Counted from the stretch's first letter, positions 45,438 through 54,817 are shown. The stretch is 64,000 nt of DNA from Thermopolyspora flexuosa (GCF_006716785.1 NZ_VFPQ01000001.1:3286001-3350000), one strand, 5' to 3'. A program made the numbers and translations. The notes: generated by a model from the sequence alone, not told the origin.

Positions 45438-46907
45438 TCAAGCGGCGGCCGAGCGGGCCGGCGCGCCGGTGGCGGCCCGTTCCGGTACGGCGGGCCGCGC
45501 CGGGATGAGCGCGGCGACGAGCACGCCGAGCAGCCCGACGGCCCCGGCGATGACCATGGCGGTCTGGATGCCCGCGAGCGAGGTGAGGGCGACCGGGCCG
45601 AGGGTGATCGTCATGTTCGCCATGACCGCGCTGGTGACCGCGCTCGACGTGGAGGTGCCGACCGCGCGCATGAGCGCGTTGAGCCCGTTCGCGGCGGCGG
45701 TCTCGGTCACCGGCACCGCCCGCATGATCAGGTCGGGCATGGCGGCGTACGCCAGGGCGAGCCCGGCCCCGATCACCGACGAGGTGATCACGATCTTCCA
45801 CAGCGCGTCGAGGGTGACCGCCGCGACGAAGTAGGTCACGCCCATGAGGATGCCGCCGAGCATGAGCGAGACCTTCGGCCCATAGCGGCGGGAGATCCGG
45901 GCCGACACCGGCGGCAGCACCATCGACACCACGCCGCTCGGCCCGAGGACCAGCCCGGCCTCGAGCATGCTCAGCCCGAACCCGTACCCGGTGGCCGCCG
46001 GGGCCTGCAGCACGTGCGGCAGCACCAGCGACATCACCATGATCGAGAACCCGACGAGGACCGAGGCGAGGTTGGTGAACAGCACCGGCCGCCGGGCCGA
46101 GGTGCGCAGGTCCACCAGCGGGGCCGGGCGGCGCAGCTCGTAGACGCCCCAGGCGGGCAGCAGCACCGCCGCGGCGGCGAAGAGGCCGAGGGTGGCCGCG
46201 CTCCCCCAGCCCCACGAGCCGCCCTTGGTGATGCCGAGCAGCAGGCAGCTCAGCCCGATGGTGAGCCAGACCGCGCCGAGCAGGTCGAACCGGGCCCGGG
46301 CGCGCACCGGCGACTCGCGGACGAAGAGGTACACGAGCACGATGTCGAGGGCGCCCACGGAGCCGGAGACCCAGAACAGGGCGTGCCAGTGCGCGTGCTC
46401 GGCGATCACGGCGGCGAGCGGCAGGCCGATCGCGCCGCCGAAGCCGAGGGTGGCGCTCATCAGCGCCATCGCCGAGCCGAGCCGCTCGGGGCTGAGGTTG
46501 TCGCGCATGATGCTGATGCCCAGCGGGACCACGCCGATCGCGAGCCCCTGCAGCGCCCGGCCGGCCACCACCCAGGGCAGCGACGTGGACAGGCCGCAGA
46601 TCACCGAGCCGGTCACCATGAGCGAGAGCACGGCGAGCACCATGCGGCGCTTGCCGTACATGTCGCCGAGCCGGCCGACGACCGGGTGGGAGACCGCCGC
46701 GGCGAGCAGCGTCGCGGTCATGATCCATGAGGTGTCCTCGGCCGGGGCGTCGAAGATCCGCGGCAGCTCGGGGAGGATCGGCACCACGAGCGTCTGCATG
46801 AGCGCCACAATGCTGCCGCAGAAGGCGAGCACCCCGACCATGAGGTTCGGGTTCCGGACGCCGGGACGTGGGCTGGCCGACTCTCCGGGGTCCGATGCTG
46901 CGGTCAC
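45438..46907 (-). CDS. MFS transporter, DHA2 (14-helix) type
   Basis: A 489-aa drug:proton antiporter-like protein. It begins with a polar 20-residue leader and NLMVGVLAFCGSIVALMQTLVVPILPELPRIF, followed by motif A GRLGDMYGKRRMVLA between helices 2 and 3 and motif C-like LGFGGAIGLPLAAVIAEHAHWHALFWVSG. About 14 hydrophobic segments fit the DHA2 family. Substrate unknown. No dedicated regulator adjoins it; its upstream gap contains a gene remnant. Confidence 0.9.
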   Translation of the reverse strand: MTAASDPGESASPRPGVRNPNLMVGVLAFCGSIVALMQTLVVPILPELPRIFDAPAEDTSWIMTATLLAAAVSHPVVGRLGDMYGKRRMVLAVLSLMVTGSVICGLSTSLPWVVAGRALQGLAIGVVPLGISIMRDNLSPERLGSAMALMSATLGFGGAIGLPLAAVIAEHAHWHALFWVSGSVGALDIVLVYLFVRESPVRARARFDLLGAVWLTIGLSCLLLGITKGGSWGWGSAATLGLFAAAAVLLPAWGVYELRRPAPLVDLRTSARRPVLFTNLASVLVGFSIMVMSLVLPHVLQAPAATGYGFGLSMLEAGLVLGPSGVVSMVLPPVSARISRRYGPKVSLMLGGILMGVTYFVAAVTLDALWKIVITSSVIGAGLALAYAAMPDLIMRAVPVTETAAANGLNALMRAVGTSTSSAVTSAVMANMTITLGPVALTSLAGIQTAMVIAGAVGLLGVLVAALIPARPAVPERAATGAPARSAAA

Positions 46908-47080
46908 GCGCCTCCTCCGTGCACCATGCGAGAGAGCAATATGTGCATGGTACAGGCAAATATCGCCTAGATCACGATCGGGCGGCCAGAAAAGAACAAA
47001 ACGCCCATCGAGGCACGATCAGCACCATATCCCGGCCACGACGGCGTGCCGCCCGCCGGGCCGGGCACGCGGGCGTCGGA

Positions 47081-47275
47081 CCACCCCGCGGCCACGCCCC
47101 CGTCGACGGGCACGTGCGGGCCCGGGGTGAGCGAGAGGTCGCCCGCGCTGAGCGCGAACACCGCGGCGGCCACGTGCTCCGGCAGCACCTCGCGCTTGAA
47201 CAGGGTGCGCCGGGTGGCGACCCCGCCGAGCCGTTCCTCCGGCACGCCGTACACCCCCGCCCGGTTCGCCCCGGC
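47081..47275 (-). pseudogene. Remnant of bifunctional rhamnulose-phosphate aldolase/short-chain dehydrogenase
   Basis: About 65 codons on the minus strand, containing YGVPEERLGGVATRRTLFKR, EVLPEHVAAAVFALSAGD and ending HVPVDGGVAAGW. This is the extreme C-terminus of RhaD/RhaE-type aldolase-SDR fusions (normally about 680 aa), where the last SDR strand supplies VDGG. Nothing recognisable as the remaining protein lies upstream, where the Gfo/Idh/MocA gene begins on the other strand. It is best read as a deletion scar rather than a functional short protein; a spurious GTG at 47254 could start a frame that also overruns the usual end. Confidence 0.7.
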
Positions 47276-47400
47276 CGGAACGGACGATCACGCCGGGCGG
47301 CGCGGCGCACCGGCCGGGAAAATCCAACGCCCCGCAAAGCGCCGGTCAAGTTACGATGACCCCGGTCGATGATCGGATGCGGACGGTGCGGGAGGGATCC

Positions 47401-48372
47401 GTGCTCAGGTGGGGTATCGCGGCCACGGGCGGGATCGCGCGAACGGTCGGGCACGTGATCGCGGCGGAGCCCGACATGATGGTGACGGCGGTCGGCTCGC
47501 GCAGCCTCGACCGCGCCCGGGCCCTCGCCACCGAGCTGGGGGCGCGCAACGCCTACGGCTCGTACGCCGAGCTGGTCCGCGACCCGGACGTCGACGTCGT
47601 CTACGTCGCCACCCCGCAGTCGCACCACCTGGAGGTGGCCGAGCTCGCGATCGCGGCGGGCAAGGCGGTGCTGTGCGAGAAGCCGCTCGCCGCGACCCTC
47701 GCCGACGCGGAGAAGATGGTGGCGCTCGCCCGGGAGGCCGGGGTCTTCCTCATGGAGGCGATGTGGATGCGGTTCAACCCGCTCATCCGCCGCCTGCAGC
47801 GCATGGTCGCCTCCGGCGAGTTCGGGCGGGTGCGCAGCATCTCGGCGTCGTTCGGCTTCCCGGTGCCCGAGCGCGACCACCGGCTGTGGAACCCCGCGCT
47901 CGGCGGCGGCGCCCTGCTCGACCTCGGCATCTACCCGCTCGGCCTGGCGCAGCTGCTGCTCGGCGTGCCGGAGGTGATGACGGTCACCGGCGCGATGGAG
48001 AACGGCGTGGACGCCGAGGCCGGGATCCTGCTCTCCTACCGGGACGGGGCCCGCGCCCTGCTCGACACCTCGCTGATCAGCCCGCTCGCGGGCACCGCCC
48101 AGGTGACCGGCACCCGGATGCGCGCCGACCTCGACGCGCCGTTCTTCGCCACCGATCGCATGGTGGTCACCGGCCCGGACGGCGAGCGGCGGGAGTTCGT
48201 GCTGGATCCGGGCGAGACCGGCTACGTGGGCGAGATCCGCGAGGTCCGCGACCGGCTCGCCGAGGGCGCCACGGAGAGCCCGGTCATGCCGCTCGACGAC
48301 AGCCTCGCCATGATGCGGCTGCTGGAGGACGCCCGCTCCCGCGTCATCGACCCGACCGGCGCGGCCGCCTGA
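47401..48372 (+). CDS. Gfo/Idh/MocA-family oxidoreductase
   Basis: A 323-aa NAD(P)-dependent sugar or polyol dehydrogenase. The Rossmann start is LRWGIAATGGIARTVGHVIAAEPDMMVTAVGSRS; VYVATPQSHHLEVAELAIAAGKAVLCEKPLAATLADAE carries the conserved EKP (catalytic Lys), and the C-terminal domain has GGGALLDLGIYPLGLAQLLLG with the Asp-x-x-x-Tyr/His-type pattern. The substrate is probably a trans-dihydrodiol or sugar-like compound but cannot be fixed. The GTG at 47401 follows GGAGGG; upstream frames are not used. Its neighbour is a remnant of a sugar aldolase gene, so it may be a survivor of a sugar-catabolic locus. Confidence 0.9.
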   Translation: MLRWGIAATGGIARTVGHVIAAEPDMMVTAVGSRSLDRARALATELGARNAYGSYAELVRDPDVDVVYVATPQSHHLEVAELAIAAGKAVLCEKPLAATLADAEKMVALAREAGVFLMEAMWMRFNPLIRRLQRMVASGEFGRVRSISASFGFPVPERDHRLWNPALGGGALLDLGIYPLGLAQLLLGVPEVMTVTGAMENGVDAEAGILLSYRDGARALLDTSLISPLAGTAQVTGTRMRADLDAPFFATDRMVVTGPDGERREFVLDPGETGYVGEIREVRDRLAEGATESPVMPLDDSLAMMRLLEDARSRVIDPTGAAA

Positions 48373-48427
48373 CCGCCGCCGGTACGGCCGGCCCGGTACG
48401 GCCCGGCCCGAAACGGCCCGGCAGGGC

Positions 48428-48982
48428 TCACCGCCGCGGCACGAGCGCGACGTCGAAGCGCACCGTGACGTCGTCGGCGACCCGGAGCGCGCCGAGGAAG
48501 GCCGAGTACGGCCGGATGCCCCACCGGGACTGGGTGACGACCGCGGAGCCGCGCGCCCGGCCGCCGGCGATCGTGCCGGTGACCACGACGTCCCGGGTGA
48601 CCCCCATGATCGTGAGCGGCCCCTCGACGCGGAAGGAATCCGCCGTGCCCTCGACCCGGGCCGACCGGAACGTGATCTCCGGGTGCCGCGCGGTCTTCAG
48701 GATCCGCTCCCGCACGATCCTCTCGATCTCCGCGCGGTCGCCGGCGGTGAGCGGCTTGACACCGCCGGTGCCCCGCCGTACCTCGAGGGAGCCGGCGTCG
48801 GCGGTGACGCTCACCGCGCACGCGGCCGCGTCCGCGGTGTCGATCATGGCCTGGCCGTGCCACCGGGTGACCTCGATGAGCAGGTCGTGCCCGGCCTTCG
48901 CGACCGCCCCGGAGCGGCCCGTCTCGATGACGAGCCGCCCGGTCTCGGGCCCGAAGGTGTACTCGCCGATGGTGATGCCCAC
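48428..48982 (-). CDS. YceI-family lipid-binding-like protein
   Basis: A 184-aa lipocalin-like beta barrel of the YceI family, which can bind polyisoprenoid or amide lipids. Typical parts are IGEYTFGPETGRLVIETGRSGAVAKAGHDLLIEVTRWHG, ILKTARHPEITFRSARVEG, VEGPLTIMGVTRDVVVTGTIAG and SRWGIRPYSAFLGALRVADDVTVRFDV. No signal peptide is present, so it would be cytoplasmic. The GTG at 48982 has GGGAGG immediately before it, closer than ideal; the true start could be a few codons later. Ligand and role unknown. Confidence 0.9.
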   Translation of the reverse strand: MGITIGEYTFGPETGRLVIETGRSGAVAKAGHDLLIEVTRWHGQAMIDTADAAACAVSVTADAGSLEVRRGTGGVKPLTAGDRAEIERIVRERILKTARHPEITFRSARVEGTADSFRVEGPLTIMGVTRDVVVTGTIAGGRARGSAVVTQSRWGIRPYSAFLGALRVADDVTVRFDVALVPRR

Positions 48983-49059
48983 CCTCCCAGGCTAGGCCCG
49001 CCGCGAGGCCGCCATGTCCGTGCCCGCGGCGGCCTCGTCCTCGGTGGGCGTGCGCCCGG

Positions 49060-49776
49060 TCACTTCCCGGCCGCCTGCCTGGCGGCCTCCTTCGCGGCCC
49101 GGGCCATCTCCGCCTTGGCGGTGGCGGCGTACTTGTCGACGTACTCCTGCCCGGACAGCTCCATCAGGGCGTACATGATCTCGTCGGTCACGGCGCGGAG
49201 CACCAGGCGGTCGTCCTCCATGCCGTAGTAGCGGGAGAAGTCGAGCGGCTTGCCGAACCGGATGCCGGGGCGGATGCCGAACCTGGGGAAGATTTTGCCG
49301 GGGGGCATGATCTCGCGGGTGTTGATCACGGCCCAGGGGATGACGGGGGCGCGGGACATCAGCGCGAGCCGGGCGACACCGGTCTTGCCCTTGTAGAGGC
49401 GGCCGTCGGGGGAACGCGTCCCCTCGGGGTATATGCCAAGAAGGTGACCTTCGCGCAGGATACGGAGGCCGGTGCGCAGGGCGGCCTCGCTCGCCTTGCC
49501 ACCGGAACGGTCAAGGGGGACGGTGCCGACGCCGCGGAAGAACATCCGGCTGATCAGGCCTTTGAGCCCGCGGCCGGTGAAGTACTCGGCCTTGCCCAGG
49601 GAGATGACCTTACGGGGGAGATGAAGGGGACCGAAGAAGTGATCGGAGAAGGACAGGTGGTTGCCGGCGAGGATCGCCGGCCCCTCTCGCGGCACGTTCT
49701 CCACGCCTTCGGCCCAAGGGCGGAACACCAGGTGGAGGAGCGGCCCGAGTGTGACCTTCAACACCCAGTACAGCAC
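49060..49776 (-). CDS. 1-acyl-sn-glycerol-3-phosphate acyltransferase (PlsC family)
   Basis: A 238-aa membrane-associated acyltransferase that would acylate lysophosphatidate in phospholipid synthesis. The catalytic NHx4D is AILAGNHLSFSDHFFGPL (about residue 39), and the phosphate-binding EGTRSPDGRLYKGKTG lies near 118. A hydrophobic N-terminal segment (MLYWVLKVTLGPLLHLVF) anchors it, and a basic Ala/Lys-rich tail ends it. The GTG at 49776 opens on that anchor. Divergent from an esterase gene. Confidence 0.92.
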   Translation of the reverse strand: MLYWVLKVTLGPLLHLVFRPWAEGVENVPREGPAILAGNHLSFSDHFFGPLHLPRKVISLGKAEYFTGRGLKGLISRMFFRGVGTVPLDRSGGKASEAALRTGLRILREGHLLGIYPEGTRSPDGRLYKGKTGVARLALMSRAPVIPWAVINTREIMPPGKIFPRFGIRPGIRFGKPLDFSRYYGMEDDRLVLRAVTDEIMYALMELSGQEYVDKYAATAKAEMARAAKEAARQAAGK

Positions 49777-49961
49777 TTGGGCACCTCACTTCTGTGCGGG
49801 CGGTCAGGTGTACGGCGTCATCTTCCCATCTTCCGGCCCCTGCTCGTACCCGGCCCTATCCGGGCACTCGCGATGATGCGCCCGATCGTGCGACGATCGG
49901 GCCAGCACGTCCACACGTGTTCGACGGCGAACAAGGGTGGCCGGACGAGAGAGGTGTCGCC

Positions 49962-50723
49962 ATGCCGCTGATGCCGGGCGCCGAGCCGTACCACCACGAG
50001 GGCGGCAAGGTCGGGGTGCTGCTGTGCCACGGGTTCACCGGCACGCCGCAGGCGCTGCGCCCGTGGGCGGAGTTCCTGGCGCGGGCCGGGCTCACCGTGT
50101 CGCTCCCCCGCCTGCCGGGGCACGGGACCACCTGGCAGGAGATGAGCCACACCGGCTGGGAGGACTGGTACGGCGAGCTCGAGCACGCCTTCGGCGAGCT
50201 GCGCGGCCGGTGCCCCGACACGTTCGTGATGGGCCTGTCGCTCGGCGGGTGCATGGCGCTGCGCCTCGCCGAGGTGCACGGCGACGCCGTGCGCGGGGTG
50301 GTCGCGGTGAACCCCTCGGTGGTGAACGACGTGCCGCTGCTCCGGCTCGCGCCGCTGCTCAAGTGGGTGGTGCCGAGCGTGCCGGGCGTCGCCAACGACA
50401 TCAAGAAGGAGGGGGTCACCGAGCTCGCCTACGACCGCACCCCGGTGCGGGCCGCGGCGACGCTGCCCCGGCTGTGGTCGCTGGTGCAGAGCGAGCTGCA
50501 CAAGGTCACCCAGCCGGTGCTCGTGTACCACAGCCCGCAGGACCACGTGGTCAAGCCGGCGAGCGTACGGCTGCTGCGCGAGCGGCTCGGCGACAACCTC
50601 ACCGTGGTCGAGCTGCCGAACAGCTACCACGTCGCCACCCTCGACAACGACGCCGAGACCATCTTCCAGGGGAGCCTGGAGTTCATCACGGCCCACGCGT
50701 CGGTACCCTTGCAGCAGGACTGA
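49962..50723 (+). CDS. Alpha/beta hydrolase, carboxylesterase type
   Basis: A 253-aa serine hydrolase like Geobacillus Est30. The oxyanion strand is GVLLCHGFTGTPQALRPWAEFLARAG, the nucleophile elbow FVMGLSLGGCMALRLAE (Ser about residue 92), acid in YHSPQDHVVKPAS and base His in ELPNSYHVATLDND. The ATG at 49962 follows GAGAGGTG. No signal peptide, so probably cytoplasmic. The next gene, 23 nt downstream, is a small membrane protein in the same direction, and the two are probably co-transcribed. Confidence 0.92.
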   Translation: MPLMPGAEPYHHEGGKVGVLLCHGFTGTPQALRPWAEFLARAGLTVSLPRLPGHGTTWQEMSHTGWEDWYGELEHAFGELRGRCPDTFVMGLSLGGCMALRLAEVHGDAVRGVVAVNPSVVNDVPLLRLAPLLKWVVPSVPGVANDIKKEGVTELAYDRTPVRAAATLPRLWSLVQSELHKVTQPVLVYHSPQDHVVKPASVRLLRERLGDNLTVVELPNSYHVATLDNDAETIFQGSLEFITAHASVPLQQD

Positions 50724-50746
50724 TCGGCCCAGGGACGAGTTCACCG

Positions 50747-51241
50747 GTGACGCCGCAGAGTGACGAGGACGAGATCTGGCGTCAGATCGTCGCCTCATTC
50801 CACGCACCGGCCGAGGAGACCTCGGCGGGCCAGCCCTGGCCCGACCGGGAGAACATCACCCCCCGCAGCGGCGACCAGCGGGACCGCGACGACCTCGCCG
50901 ATCCCCTCGGGGAGCGCGCCCTCGCGGACGGCGGGCCGCCCGCCGCGGGCCGCGGCGGGGACCTCCACCCCGACGCCGACGGGGACGACGATGACGACCA
51001 CTACGTGCCGCCGCCCCCGCCGCCGCTGCCCAAGGTCGAGCTGGGCACCAAGATCGCCTGGCTGGCGCTCTTCGGCGGCCCTGCCTACCTGCTGCTCGCG
51101 GCCCTGCTCCGCTGGCCGATGGACGGCTGGATCCTGTTCGCCGCGGTGGCCGCGTTCATCGGCGGGTTCGTGGCGCTCGTGGTGCGCATGGGCGACGGCC
51201 CGCCCAAGGACTCCGGCTGGGACGACGGCGCCGTGGTCTGA
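50747..51241 (+). CDS. Small membrane protein with acidic N-terminus, function unknown
   Basis: A 164-aa protein I cannot assign. It begins with EDEIWRQIVASFHAPAEE and an acidic region ending in a run of seven Asp residues and a polyproline stretch, then two transmembrane helices (about 107-124 and 128-147: IAWLALFGGPAYLLLAALL and WILFAAVAAFIGGFVALVVRM) and a short tail GDGPPKDSGWDDGAVV. This architecture is common in actinobacterial conserved membrane proteins located after esterases. GTG start with AGGGACGAG upstream. Confidence 0.75.
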   Translation: MTPQSDEDEIWRQIVASFHAPAEETSAGQPWPDRENITPRSGDQRDRDDLADPLGERALADGGPPAAGRGGDLHPDADGDDDDDHYVPPPPPPLPKVELGTKIAWLALFGGPAYLLLAALLRWPMDGWILFAAVAAFIGGFVALVVRMGDGPPKDSGWDDGAVV

Positions 51242-51252
51242 GCCCGCGCCGG

Positions 51253-52410
51253 TCAGGTCCGCTCGTCGCCCTGGACCGTCTCGATGAGGTCGGTGTAGCG
51301 GCCGGAGCCGTCCACGACGTGGCCCACGGCCATGGTGAGCCCGGTGACGTGGGTGACCGCGAGCAGCCGCACGGTACGGCCCGCCCCCGCCTTCCGGCCC
51401 CGCTCGGTCCGCCACCTGCCGTCCGCGTAACGCAGCAGGAACGGCTCGCCCGGGCGGGCCGGATCGAACCCGGCCGCCCAGAACCGCCCGGCGGCGTCCC
51501 CGGTCACGCCGTACAGCTCGGCCGGACGGTCCGGGACCCGCATCCGCGTCCAGCGCTTGCCGTTCCACCGCAGCGCGAGCGGATGGATCGCGCCCGAGGA
51601 CCGGTAGACGCCGCCGATCGCGACCACCCGCTTGGGGCCGTCGGCGTGCACGTCGCGCAGGAAGCCGCCCTTGACCCGGGGCACCCGCACCTGCTTCCAC
51701 TTGCCGCCGGACAGCCGCAGCACCAGCGGGCCCGAGGTGGTCTCGCCGACCGCCCAGCCGTCCTTGGCCGACAGCAGCGCCACGCCGTACAGGGTGCCCC
51801 GCGCCTTGCGGGTGACCACGGACCAGCGGCCGGACGCGCCGGTGGCGATCATGGGGTGGCCGTCGCGGCTGCCGACCGTGACCACGCGGCCGGGCACCGC
51901 GGCGACGCCGCCGAGCCAGTCGCCCGCCCGCAGCGTGGCCACGTCGATCCGGTCGAAGGTGGACCCGTCGCCGCGCACCACGTACGGCCGGCTGTCGTGG
52001 CCCTCCCCCACGGCCCACAGCTCGGTGGGCGAGGCCGCGGCGACCGAGCGCAGCCGGCCCGCGCCCGAGGCGTCGTTGCGGATGCCGACGGCGTTCCACG
52101 ACGAGCCGTCCCAGTGGGTGATCACGCCGCGGCTCTGCCAGTCGTCCCAGACGCCCTCCTGGCCGACCGCCCACACGTTCTGCGGGCCGAGCGCCACGAT
52201 GTCGGAGAGCGAGCCGTCGACGCGCAGCCTGGCGGAGGCGGACGGCGGGGTACGGTCGCCCGCCGCCGCGGTCGGCGGAGCGGCGTCCGGATCGGCGCCG
52301 GGGATCACGAGGGCGTGCGCGGCCGATGTGGGGCGCAGGAGCGTCCCGGCGAGAAGGCCGGAGAGGAGCACGCACAACGGCACCGCACGCCGCGGCGGGC
52401 GGCGGGTCAT
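51253..52410 (-). CDS. Secreted beta-propeller-like protein
   Basis: A 385-aa protein with a Sec signal: MTRRPPRRAVPLCVLLSGLLAGTLLRPTSAAHA (cleavage about residue 33). The mature part consists of repeated strands with W and G landmarks such as NVWAVGQEGVWDDWQSRGVITHWDGSSW, ELWAVGEGHDSRPYVVRGDG, DGWAVGETTSGPLVLRLSGGKWKQV and FWAAGFDPARPGEPFLLRYADGRWR; each block pairs a WAVG strand with a hWxGxxW strand, suggesting a five- to seven-bladed propeller. No catalytic motif seen. Its ATG overlaps the stop of the upstream EEP gene (ATGA), so the two form an operon. Confidence 0.8.
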   Translation of the reverse strand: MTRRPPRRAVPLCVLLSGLLAGTLLRPTSAAHALVIPGADPDAAPPTAAAGDRTPPSASARLRVDGSLSDIVALGPQNVWAVGQEGVWDDWQSRGVITHWDGSSWNAVGIRNDASGAGRLRSVAAASPTELWAVGEGHDSRPYVVRGDGSTFDRIDVATLRAGDWLGGVAAVPGRVVTVGSRDGHPMIATGASGRWSVVTRKARGTLYGVALLSAKDGWAVGETTSGPLVLRLSGGKWKQVRVPRVKGGFLRDVHADGPKRVVAIGGVYRSSGAIHPLALRWNGKRWTRMRVPDRPAELYGVTGDAAGRFWAAGFDPARPGEPFLLRYADGRWRTERGRKAGAGRTVRLLAVTHVTGLTMAVGHVVDGSGRYTDLIETVQGDERT

Positions 52411-53204
52411 GAGCAAATCGTACGCAGCTGCGTGTCGCCCGTGCGGCACTCATCCCCCAAGTCGTGGTGAAAGAGCAGGTCGGCGAGGACGGGCAGGTGG
52501 TCGGTGGCGGCGGCGAGGTCGGCCGGGGCGGCCCGCGGCACGCCGCACGCCCGCACGGCCAGGCCGGGCCCGGCGAGCACGGCGTCGATGCGGTGGCGGG
52601 GCCGCGCGGCCGGGAAGGTGGCGCCGTCGCCGTCCGGCGCGGCCGCGAAGCAGTCGGTGTACCGGCGGGTCAGGTAGCGCCAGGCGGCCCGGCCCGGCCC
52701 CTCGTTGAGGTCCCCGGCGAGCACGTCCGGCACGCCGAAGCGCTCGCGCACCCGGGCCATGTGCCCGGCGATCTCGGCCGCGTGCCACAGCCGGGCCCCG
52801 GCGGCGAGGTCGAGGTGCACGCTGCCGACCGCGGCCCGGAACCCGTCCTTCGCCACCACGGCGATGGCGAGCGCCCGGCGCTGCAGCGGCGGGCAGGGCC
52901 GCAGCAGGTGGTACTCGCGGTGCACGGTCCGCACGCCCGGCCCGGTGAGGATGGCGAGGGCGCCCCCGCGCCGCCCGGCCGCGACGGTCATCCCGACCCG
53001 GCGGGCGAGCAGGGACCGGCGCCACCACAGCAGCCGGGGGACCTCCTGCAGGCACAGCACGTCGGGCCGCATCACGGTGATGACGCGCACCAGCGCGTCC
53101 ACGTCGTCGCGCAGCGACCGCACGTTGTAGCAGGCGACCCGGAGCGTCGCCCGGGGCTCGCCCCCGGCGTCCGGCCCCGCGGGTGCGCGCCGTGCCGGGC
53201 TCAC
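52407..53204 (-). CDS. Endonuclease/exonuclease/phosphatase-family hydrolase
   Basis: A 265-aa metal-dependent phosphodiesterase fold. The core motifs are LRVACYNVRSLRDD, PDVLCLQEVPRLLWW (catalytic Glu), VGSVHLDLAAGARLWHAAEIAGHM, DVLAGDLNEGPGRAAWR (Asp/Asn) and C-terminal AATDHLPVLADL (Asp-His). The substrate could be DNA, a phospholipid head group or inositol phosphate; sequence does not decide. The GTG at 53204 follows AAGGGGG; the N-terminal 30 residues are Pro/Ala-rich. Overlaps the downstream secreted-protein gene by 4 nt. Confidence 0.85.
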   Translation of the reverse strand: MSPARRAPAGPDAGGEPRATLRVACYNVRSLRDDVDALVRVITVMRPDVLCLQEVPRLLWWRRSLLARRVGMTVAAGRRGGALAILTGPGVRTVHREYHLLRPCPPLQRRALAIAVVAKDGFRAAVGSVHLDLAAGARLWHAAEIAGHMARVRERFGVPDVLAGDLNEGPGRAAWRYLTRRYTDCFAAAPDGDGATFPAARPRHRIDAVLAGPGLAVRACGVPRAAPADLAAATDHLPVLADLLFHHDLGDECRTGDTQLRTICS

Positions 53205-53869
53205 CCGCGGCGCCCCCTTCCCGGGCACGCCACGGGCCGCCCGGCCCGGGCGTCCGCGCAGCCGAGCCGGGCGAGGGGCCTGCCGGGCACCTCGCCCGCT
53301 CTCCGCATCATCGCCATGCATCCGATGAAACGGCCGGGGCCCGCGTCGCGGTTCCCCCGCACATGCGTCAGGTACGTCACTGTCCTCCAGTACGGCCGCG
53401 CGCCGGGCGCGGTTGCCCTCGTCCGCGGCGGCCGGCCGTGTCCCCCGAGCGCGGCCCTGCCCGCGTGGACCGGAGCGGGACGGACCCGGCGAGCGACGGC
53501 CCGCCGTCAGGCGCCGGGCCACGCAGGCTCGCATCCGTCGGGCCAAGGCGCCCGCGATCACCCTTGGTCAGGTCGGCCCGGCCCTGCTTCCCCCTCAGCG
53601 TGCGCGAGCCGGACCGTGCAGGCCCCAGGAGGGACGGCAGAGCGCCACGAGCAGGTCGGGTCGGGCCACGCCCGCGCACCGCGTCGCGGCCGCTCGTGGC
53701 CGCGGCGGCTCCGGCTCACCCCGGAGCGACACCAGAGCACCCGCCGGCGGGACGGCTGCCGCCCCACCGGGCGTATGGGGACGCACCGCCTGGATCGGCA
53801 GGCCCGGGGTGGCCTCGGGCCCGCGCGCGGCACCGCCGTACCCGGACTCGGCCGGTCGCGCGGGCCCGG
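53205..53869. other. 665-nt intergenic region, no feature seen
   Basis: Between the EEP gene and the 3' end of the glucokinase gene. No supported frame: those present are Arg/Pro-rich in all directions. No repeat or RNA gene recognised. Confidence 0.45.
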
Positions 53870-54817
53870 TCAGCCGAGCCGGGCGAGGTCGGCCGCGCCC
53901 ACGATGCCCGCGGCCGGGCCGAGCTCGGCGACCCTGATCTCCGCGAGCGGGCGGTGGCCGCGACCGGCGATCCGGCGGGCGAACTCCTCGCGGGCCGCGT
54001 CGATGAACAGGTCGGCGGCGTGCGACACCCCGCCGCCGATGACGAAGCAGCCGGGGTCGAACATCGCGGCGAGGTCCGCCAGCCCCTGGGCGAGCCACCG
54101 GGCGAGCAGGCCGAACGCCTCCAGCGCCACCTCGTCGCCCTCCCGGGCCGCGGCGGCGACGATCTCGCCCCGGGCCGCGTCGAGGTTGCCGCCCGCGAGC
54201 TCCAGCAGCCGGGCCCCGCGCGACGGGTCCGCCGCGATCGCCTCGCGCGCGTCCGCCACCAGCGCGGTGCCGCTGGCGTACCGCTCCCAGCAGCCCCGGT
54301 TGCCGCAGCCGCACGGGCGGCCGTCCGGCACCACCCGCATGTGGCCGGGCTCGGCGCCCATGCCGTACCGGCCCCGGTAGAGGCGGCCGTCGAGCACGAT
54401 GCCGCCGCCGATGCCGGTGCCGACGGTGACGCACACCATGTGGCTCTCGCCCCGGCCCGCGCCGAAGCGGTACTCGCCCCAGGCCGTGGCGTTGGCGTCG
54501 TTCTCCACCACGACGGGCAGGCCGGTCAGGTCGCCGATCTTCTGCCGCAGCGGCTCCTCACGCCAGCAGGGCAGGTTCGGCGCGAACCGCAGCGCCGAGC
54601 GGGTCTCGTCCACGAAGCCGGCCGCGCCGACCCCCACCGCCTCCACCTCGTGGCGGCAGGAGAGCTCGTGCACCAGCCCGGCGATCACCTTCGCGACCTC
54701 GTCGGGGTCCTCCGCCGGGGTGGGCCTGCGCAGATACTCGACGATCGTGCCGTCCTCGGCCACCACCCCCGCCAGGACCTTGGTTCCGCCGACGTCGATC
54801 CCGATGGTGTACGCCAT
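53870..54817 (-). CDS. glk: ROK-family glucokinase
   Basis: ATP-dependent glucose phosphorylation; in Streptomyces the orthologous GlkA is also needed for carbon catabolite repression. The 315-aa protein has the ATP motif IGIDVGGTKVLAGVVAEDG, the sugar site GLPVVVENDANATAWGEYRFGAGRG, VTVGTGIGGGIVLDGRLYRG, GAEPGHMRVVPDGRPCGCGNRGCWERYASG (ROK zinc motif CxCGxxGCxE) and FVIGGGVSHAADLF. ATG start, 85 nt downstream of the DUF5304 gene on the same strand. Confidence 0.95.
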   Translation of the reverse strand: MAYTIGIDVGGTKVLAGVVAEDGTIVEYLRRPTPAEDPDEVAKVIAGLVHELSCRHEVEAVGVGAAGFVDETRSALRFAPNLPCWREEPLRQKIGDLTGLPVVVENDANATAWGEYRFGAGRGESHMVCVTVGTGIGGGIVLDGRLYRGRYGMGAEPGHMRVVPDGRPCGCGNRGCWERYASGTALVADAREAIAADPSRGARLLELAGGNLDAARGEIVAAAAREGDEVALEAFGLLARWLAQGLADLAAMFDPGCFVIGGGVSHAADLFIDAAREEFARRIAGRGHRPLAEIRVAELGPAAGIVGAADLARLG

